Shown one piece after another: positions 57,596 through 64,000 of a stretch of DNA of 64,000 nucleotides. Both the position numbers and the translations under genes were made by a program. The stretch lies in NCBI GenBank assembly GCA_024734495.1, contig JALMQS010000681.1:9437576-9501575 (forward strand), read 5' to 3'. Positions within the stretch are counted from its first letter, which is position 1. Every line of letters begins with the position of its first letter. The DNA is from Forficula auricularia. Lineage: Eukaryota > Arthropoda > Insecta > Dermaptera > Forficulidae. The notes below the pieces were generated by a model, which made no database searches, was not told where the DNA came from, and saw nothing but the letters and a program-made list of their open reading frames with translations.

Positions 57596-60500
57596 TTGCA
57601 TCTTTTATCAAGTTAAGATGTCAGTCATATTCCATAAATCAATTACTGTACGTTGGTTTTTCATTTCTTCATTACCATAATTTCTATTGATTATTTGCAA
57701 ATGAAAATTGTTGGGTATAATTAATAATAGAATTAATTATGTTTCTCTTCCTTTGAGATGAGCTCATCTTTAAAAATAGCAGATGATGAGCCAACAAGAA
57801 GAAGATCTTGGTGAAGATTTGTCTATTGTCTAGGTCAGAGGTTATTTAAGCTGATCAACCGACAGGATAGTACTGGTTACAAACAATATCAGAGAGCACT
57901 ATAAGTATCGCAGACGAGAAGGGAAAACATTCAAGGGATAATCTTTCATTGGAGGTGAAAAGAAGTCACGAGGAAGGCCTGAGAAAGTGAAAGAAAAAAC
58001 ATGGCAGAACTGTATACTGCTTGTTTCGCTTATCGATTTGGTGGAATTTTTTTTTCGAATTTTCTATTCATGCAGATTTTATGATTAAACATTTTGCAAT
58101 GGAATTTTTATTTTATTTTATTTTTACAAAAAAGGTTTTTATTACTATCTTGTTTGATTAATCTTACTATTTTTGAAAAAAAAGCATATCTCGGTATATT
58201 TATATAAAAGTATAATTTAGGAAGTACATTAAATAAAACCATTACTAATTTATATAATCAAATTGGTATCTAACTAATATAGTAGTGCTAGAAAATAAAA
58301 ATAAATTTTAACTCTTTTTGAAAGAAATTCTTCTGATAAGATTGGAATTCTTTTTGGAGTCAAAGTAAAAGATGTTGAATTAAGTATTTATTAATTTATT
58401 TAAATTTTAATACATCTTAATCAAAATATAAAAATATTTAATTTCTTAGGGTTGTTTTCGAAACATTAGCGAAAACAAATTTTTTTTCAATTTAAAAAAA
58501 ACATATTGATAAAGGGAGAATTTCTCCTGAAACGTCTAGTTTTCAAAATAAACGTTCCAAGATTTTTTATAAAGATTTGTATTTTTTTATATCTACATAT
58601 ATTTTTGAAAAATATTTGTCTAGCTTCATAGCTCTAGAGAAAATAAATAAATACATATATTATATAGACATTTGGCTTCCCTTTAAAAACAATACGGTTT
58701 TTTGGGAGAAATTAAAATAATATGATAATATTGATCATATTATAACCTAGTCGATTGGGTCATGAAAAATATATTTTCTTAACTTCCCCAAGATGAGTAC
58801 TGCTCTAGAAATATGAAAAATTTTATTAGAGTAAATTAACACAAGTACATATGAGTGGCAGATAACTTTCTTAACCTGTGTTAATTTGGTTTAATTATTA
58901 TAAACTATATATCTCAATAACAGTACGGTCAATATTGTTATGTTAAATTAAATACATTTTTCATGACACAGTTAATTTGGCTAGATTATAATTTTTTTTG
59001 AAACCTAAGTAACAAACTCTACTATGATCATTGATCATTTTACCTTAAGGTAGTTGTTTCGCGACAATACTAGCAAAAAGTTAATGCTAGAGTATAATAT
59101 AGAAGAGACAATAAGGATTCATAATTCATAAGACCAAAACTTTTTGCTGTTTATGTACCACTACTAGCCAATCCCGTGCTCGTTTGACAAATCTGGCAAA
59201 CTGTCCGAGTTTGTATATATTTTATCATAGAAATGTCAGATAAAGTACATTATAATGGAAGATTTATAAAACAAAAAGTTCTTAATAAGCGATAGAAAAC
59301 TGTTGTGACAATGGCTTAAGTGAAAAAAATGTCAAAAAAGTACTAAAGTTAACCCACTTTTTAGGTTAAATAAATGCGTTGTTGCCAGCTGTTTTTAGTG
59401 TAAATTTTCCATTATACATGTAAATTTTCCGATATCCCTTATAGTCCAATGTATAAGCGTCTGAAAATCTCTATCTTTGGAATTTAATATCTCCGAAACT
59501 ATATTGTTCATAAATTTCGTTTTGATACCAATCGATGCAGAAGTATTTAAATAATCATCTGTCTAAATTTCAAAAAAATCCTAAGAAAACCCATATGGTT
59601 AAACAACTACCTTAACGATACAATTTTATTCAAAAGTTAACTACTACTTCCTCGAATAATTAATAAATTTAAATTTTTTACTTGATTAAAGATGCATGAA
59701 GATTAGTTTAATATAAAATGTATTGATTAGAAAATCGGGCGTTTTCTTATTGTAAATAAAGATATATATTTCTCACGACATGCCATCTTCTATTATTGGT
59801 AAATAAGATGTGTTGAATAGAGACCTCATATCAGATAAAATCCAAGTATTCTGGCATGACAATCACGATTTGCAAGCAATAACAATAACAGAGCGATACT
59901 AAACGGCTCAATTGGGCGACTCACAGTTTTCATGTCGTGAGAGTATCATCGCCATCAACAGCCTCATCAGGTGTGAGATGGCTCGATTACGATTACACAA
60001 TCCGTGAAGAGGTGTAGGTGTTGTGTTGTTGCGCTCTGCCGCTTTCAATTAGTGACAACAACAGCCATCTCCTCGCTCATTCAAATTCTGAAGAAAGATC
60101 GTTTAAGAAGATCAATGTTGTCAATTATATTCAGCCTTTCTTTTCCTTTGATCATTACTTTCACTCTACAAGTGTGAAAATAAATTTTCATGGTTTGATT
60201 TGAATCGTTTTAAAAGGCTAATTTTATTATCGTAGAAAAGCAACGACAAACAGACAATCCGTGCATTCAAGTCACCCTTGAAATTTAAACCATCTTTCCA
60301 ATCTAATTAAGTTGTCAACCAACTTGCTCACATGTTATAAATTTATTTGTTTTCAATGTCAATAAAAAAGATAGGTTTTGTTTAAGTTTAATATATATTT
60401 GAATGTATTTATAAAAGTTCACTAGTCGGATGATATCGTAATAAATTTTGGTTTAATATTTTATGAAATAAGGTGCATATTTTCGATTAAGAAGCGCTTC

Positions 60501-60703
60501 TTATCAGTCCGTGTAATAATTTATGATTTACTAGTAGTTTTCCGTCTTTAAAGTGCCTTGATAAATATAATTTAAATAAAAAAAATTTAACCTTTAAATA
60601 CTCAGCCGTGTAAATTAAGTAATTTACTAACATTCAAAATCATTTAGCAGCCATTCATTCATGTTTCTATTAATTTTAACCTTGTGTCTTCTACATTTTG
60701 CAG
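57596..60703. other. AT-rich stretch with a GC-richer block
   Basis: There is a hammerhead-like motif at 58505-58535 (separate entry). A less AT-rich block at about 59870-60090 holds CAATTAG and other homeodomain-like sites and a chance 61-codon frame. It may be conserved non-coding DNA. Confidence 0.35.
58505..58535 (+). mobile_element. Hammerhead-like motif, degenerate
   Basis: TTGATAA, stem GGAGAA(T)TTCTCC, then TGAAACGTC. Stem II is perfect and GAAAC plus GTC are present, but the CUGAUGA box is changed at two or more positions. Confidence 0.35.
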
Positions 60704-60730
60704 CCTTTTCAATATTCATTAAAAAAATAA
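60704..60730 (+). CDS. Possible very short terminal exon
   Basis: A branch-point-like TTTTAAC, a pyrimidine tract (CTTGTGTCTTCTACATTTTG) and CAG end at 60703, forming one of the best acceptors in the window. The first frame after it encodes PFQYSLKK and a stop. With so few codons only the acceptor supports it; it could equally be a UTR or non-coding RNA exon. Confidence 0.25.
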   Translation, partial: PFQYSLKK

Positions 60731-61035
60731 AAATAATTTAAAAATAAGTTGATCTTTTTAAATAGATTATAACTACAATTTGCCTTAAATAATTGAAATA
60801 TTTTTAGATTTATTTGACTTCAAACTGACAACTGAATATTTTTTTTCCTTCTAAAATACGAGAGTCAATGATTTATAGGTGTCGCAGTTATTGTATTTTT
60901 AACCGACTTCATTTCTATTTTATTTGTCTTGTAGTGTAGTGGGTTTTTTCTTTTATGCTCATATTTTATATATAAAAAAATCAATAATATCCACATCACT
61001 GAATTTATATGATTGATTTATTGATAATATTAATT

Positions 61036-61389
61036 TTAACGTTTAACGTCAATTTGAATAAAATAATTATTGGTTACGAGTGATTGAAAATTTTGATTAA
61101 ATACTCCGGAATTCCGGCATCGACAATAAATTCCATCATTGAATGTATTATTCTTCAGGTAAAAACAATTATTTTTCCTCAAGTTTTTAGCAATTTTGTT
61201 CTTTTTCTTATTCGACGAGTCAGTCTCTTTTGATCCTATTAGAAAGATAGGTAGATAGCCTCTGGGCCTACAGCAATTATATCTCTTTTTTATACCGCTC
61301 TTCGAAATATTAAACCATATTGAAATTTGTTGCCTCGGGAGAATCTTTTGGCCTTGCAGACAGACTGGCTCCAATATATATATAAATTA
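61036..61389 (-). other. Unrecognised 112-codon open frame
   Basis: The minus frame is open from about 61389 to TAA at 61036-61038, with no ATG near its start (TTG at 61374). It contains GIKKRYNCCRPRGYLPIFLI, a lysine/asparagine-rich middle, and IYCRCRNSG. In DNA this AT-rich a frame of this length is expected about once per window by chance, so it is not claimed as a gene. No clean splice sites bound it. Confidence 0.2.
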
Positions 61390-62132
61390 CTTTACTTTAT
61401 TACGAATATATTTAAAAGTTTCAAAGATTCAAATCAAAAGATTTATATTTAGTTAATAATTTGATTCTTTGTAAGGAGGGAGTTTGTTAAAAATATTACG
61501 ACTCGGCACTTGAGAGTAGAGCAACTAGAACACGCCTCATATGGGATATAATCTAAGAAAATTTTTACATAGAATTTTTAGCATTAAGCAATGTTAGCCC
61601 TATCTTTAATTTCCAAAAATTTTAAACTTACAAGTCGCTTGTGTATTGAAAAGAAATTAAGGGGAAATTTAGAATTAGAAGTAATCAAGGGTTAGATCAG
61701 AATCGAAGATATAGAGATGACTCGTTTGAAAAGTTGAAGGTTTGAAGGTATAAGGGTAAATAAAAGCATGGAGGTAATTCAACTTTCTTTATAACATAGA
61801 AATAGATGAACCCATCTAGTTTCAAGCTGACATAGGTAAATAAGAAAGGCTAATTCAATTGCTAAAATTGTTTCTAAATGACCGCAAAGGGATGTTATAT
61901 GTTTAAAAAATTAGGATCCCCGAAATATTATTAACCAATCTTGTTCTAACATAAACATACAGTTATTACTCGGAAATCCTATTATTTCTTTATCAAAAAA
62001 TTTGAATGAATATAGGTACTTGTATTACTGAAATTCATATAATCGTGACGTTATTATAACTAGGAGAAGTCTACAAAAATTTGATAAACCTTGATAAAAG
62101 AGGAGTCGGGGTCGAAAATGTCTGGATTTAGT

Positions 62133-62156
62133 GTGACGTATTTTATGGACGGTCGT
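62133..62156. mobile_element. Decayed Harbinger-like MITE end
   Basis: GTGTGACGTATTTTATGGAC followed by GGTCGTTAAG resembles the right end of the element at 32897-33254. The matching left end was not found. Confidence 0.5.
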
Positions 62157-62703
62157 TAAGGTTAAATTAAAAAACAAACTTTTTATAAATTAAATAATTT
62201 AATTAATTTATTAGTTTTCAATAATGAAATTCTTTTTCTGTAAATTAAGGTACTCCTAAAAAAAGATGGAAATTCTATCTAAATACACTTTAATTCTAGA
62301 GGAGAAAACTTTGAACCTAATATAGCTACAAATTTCCGCATACTGGCTTAAGATTTGACGAGTACGTATGAACAGGACGGGGAGAGAAAACAGGGAACTA
62401 TAATTGAGTTAAAAATGTTTCATTACTGATGTTATGCAGCCAGTTTGCCTTCTGTGTCTAGGGAAACACTGGTTGAAAAGGAAATTTCTATCGGGAAACA
62501 AATTTAAAAATAAAATACTTATAGGTTTTTAAAATGTAATATGTAATTATTTATTTATTATCTTCATACTTTCCGCCAGGAGCGTATCTATATATGGGCT
62601 TTTTGGCCCGTGGATATAAAGGGCCCCCAGCCCCCATTGAAGACATTAAATTGTTTTTTTTTTACTTAGAGAAAGTGGTGTAGGTTTTAGGTGAAACATG
62701 ATA

Positions 62704-62884
62704 TTAATTAATAAAGTAAAGGGTGTGTAGTTTCGCAGTGAATGAAATAAAATTCAAAGAGGTTTATACAAATTCAATATATTTCGGATTATTAATCCAT
62801 CATCAGGAGTTTACAGGTTAAAAACTGTTTGAGTTTTATTTCATTCACTGTGAAACTGCACACCCTTTAATTTATTAATTCATT
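62704..62884 (-). mobile_element. Inverted repeat with intact hammerhead-like core
   Basis: The arms 62704-62758 and 62831-62884 are inverted copies. Both hold AAAGGGTGTG(T/C)AGTTTC and GTGAATGAAATAAAA. Between them the minus strand 62806-62781 reads CTGATGA, stem GGATT/AATCC and GAAA. This is the exact CUGAUGA...GAAA core with a 5-bp stem II. It is the best-preserved example in the window. The surrounding 62578-63110 may be an older element into which this inserted. Confidence 0.65.
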
Positions 62885-64000
62885 AAATTGTTGTTTGTGT
62901 ATCTATGTCATATTCAATAAATAAAATATTTTATTGTTCTAATTTTTTTTCTATACCGTATATAGAAAACAGTTTTTTGACAAAAAGTCAATTAGTTTGA
63001 TTAATTAGCTAGGCCCTTAAATAGTGTTAGCCCAAGGCCCCACAAATTCACGGTTTGCCTCTTCTTTCTGCCCATCTCCCTAAAAATTTTTTCTGGGAAT
63101 GTCCATGACAGCACATATGTCTCTAGAGAGATTATCTAAATATAAAATTTCTTATTTGACTAACGCATCGTTATTTAATTTACTCTGAATTGACTCAATT
63201 TATTAAACACTGTAAATAATGAATGCGTTTGAATAGGAATGACTGTTTCTGTGATAATTTTGATAATGTATGATCTATTATCTGTATATCATTAATGACC
63301 TTGTCGAGGAATGTCTTTGATGTGGATCGATTGCGTTAGATATCGTATTATTATTGCCATTATTGGCAATTATGGTGATTATCAGCCCGCTGGTAACAAT
63401 TTTCTTGTTAGCCGCATATGCTGGCAATGACGTCGTGGGTGTCCATTAGCAGACCTTTTTTTGCACTTTATTTGGTTCTTTCTAAATAAAACTGACGTAA
63501 GTGTAGAAATAGCTAAAGAAGCGCTATGCCGATATGTTATTAAAAAAAAAAAATAAACGCTTAAAGGCAAATAGTAATTTTAATAGGAATGATGGAAAAA
63601 TTCCCAAGTTCGCTCACTATTTTGGAGTTCTTAATTTGAATAACAGACAGATGAAAAAATTGTAAATTTCGCTCATTTAAAAATAAATACCTACAAGGTA
63701 CCTAATGACCGGAAATTTTTCAAAATATATTGAAAAGTTCTAAATTAATTCAAAAATAAAAATTTCACTTTAAATCATAATTAAAAATAAACAATCGTTT
63801 ATCTCATAACTTTGTAAAAAAACATTTATTTTTTATTTATTTTATCCCTGATATCAAGCTGCGCTGGCTCTAGTCAAAGATGTCTAGAAAATATTTTGGT
63901 GTCTAGGAGACATTTTCTAGAGAGAGAGCATGCTATCAAGAATATGATTTGAATAAGCTGTTGTTATAAAATGTGTTGAATTTTTCCGTCTGAAATTACC
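62885..64000. other. AT-rich stretch to window end
   Basis: Nothing assigned. A 62-codon minus frame at 63382-63570 ends in an A run and has no support. Confidence 0.4.

Noticed and set aside
61036..61389. 112-codon minus frame as a real gene
   Set aside because: Chance expectation for this length at this AT content is near one per window; no ATG near its start and no splice evidence.
1..64000. CRISPR array or prokaryotic operon
   Set aside because: No regularly spaced identical repeats with unique spacers, no ribosome binding sites, and clear eukaryotic introns and SINEs.

Overview
The window looks like an AT-rich arthropod nuclear genome. Its features are intron-interrupted coding exons, several tRNA-derived SINEs, LINE, Gypsy and hAT relics and many small inverted-repeat elements. 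There is no bacterial or viral gene organisation: no long ORFs, operons or ribosome binding sites. The repeat style (ACCGACTTCAAAAA ends, GGGGCCGTCCATAAATTACG ends, hAT-type CAGTGATTCTTAACC ends) is common in insects and crustaceans. A parasitic copepod such as a sea louse would fit, but that identification is inference.

Protein-coding content is sparse. The best gene is on the + strand. Three short phase-compatible exons at 21483-21509, 23863-23904 and 24278-24381, plus a terminal exon at 26951-26984, splice into a small coiled-coil C-terminus ending in NPF. A possible first exon lies at 17508-17529. Two clear exons sit on the - strand: 18689-18803 (internal, both splice sites good) and 49497-49660 (terminal, 53 residues then stop). 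Weaker exon candidates are at 36111-36192 (-), 40239-40303 (-), 43970-44260 (+) and 60704-60730 (+). None of these proteins was recognised, and exons of one gene may be tens of kb apart.

Most of the rest is transposon debris. There is a LINE 3' end at 1-394. A LINE ORF2 C-terminal family has three copies (16388-17178, 17895-18305, 28137-28400). Another LINE at 38980-39787 carries a nested RTE-like fragment at 39570-39730, and a Gypsy integrase scrap lies at 57347-57595. Two copies of one tRNA-SINE with target-site duplications are at 14125-14341 and 46869-47083. A second SINE family is at 49967-50329, and other tRNA-like units lie at 8579-8722, 30787-30876, 31133-31200 and 39843-39925. hAT-type elements with 8-bp duplications lie at 4023-4872, 20575-20910, 40774-40916, 41506-41770, 48689-49006 and 56228-57124; the last has a second hAT nested inside it. 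PIF/Harbinger-like elements with 3-bp duplications are at 32897-33254 and 52406-52603. A foldback family has ACCGACTTC ends (9563-10117, 34493-35245).

The most striking pattern is a set of about nine hammerhead-ribozyme-like motifs (CTGANGA, stem II, GAAA). At least six lie next to or inside inverted repeats, the architecture expected of Penelope-like element termini. One arm pair (28427-28537 and 30156-30266) is an identical 111-bp inverted repeat 1.6 kb apart. No intact autonomous transposon and no CRISPR array were seen.
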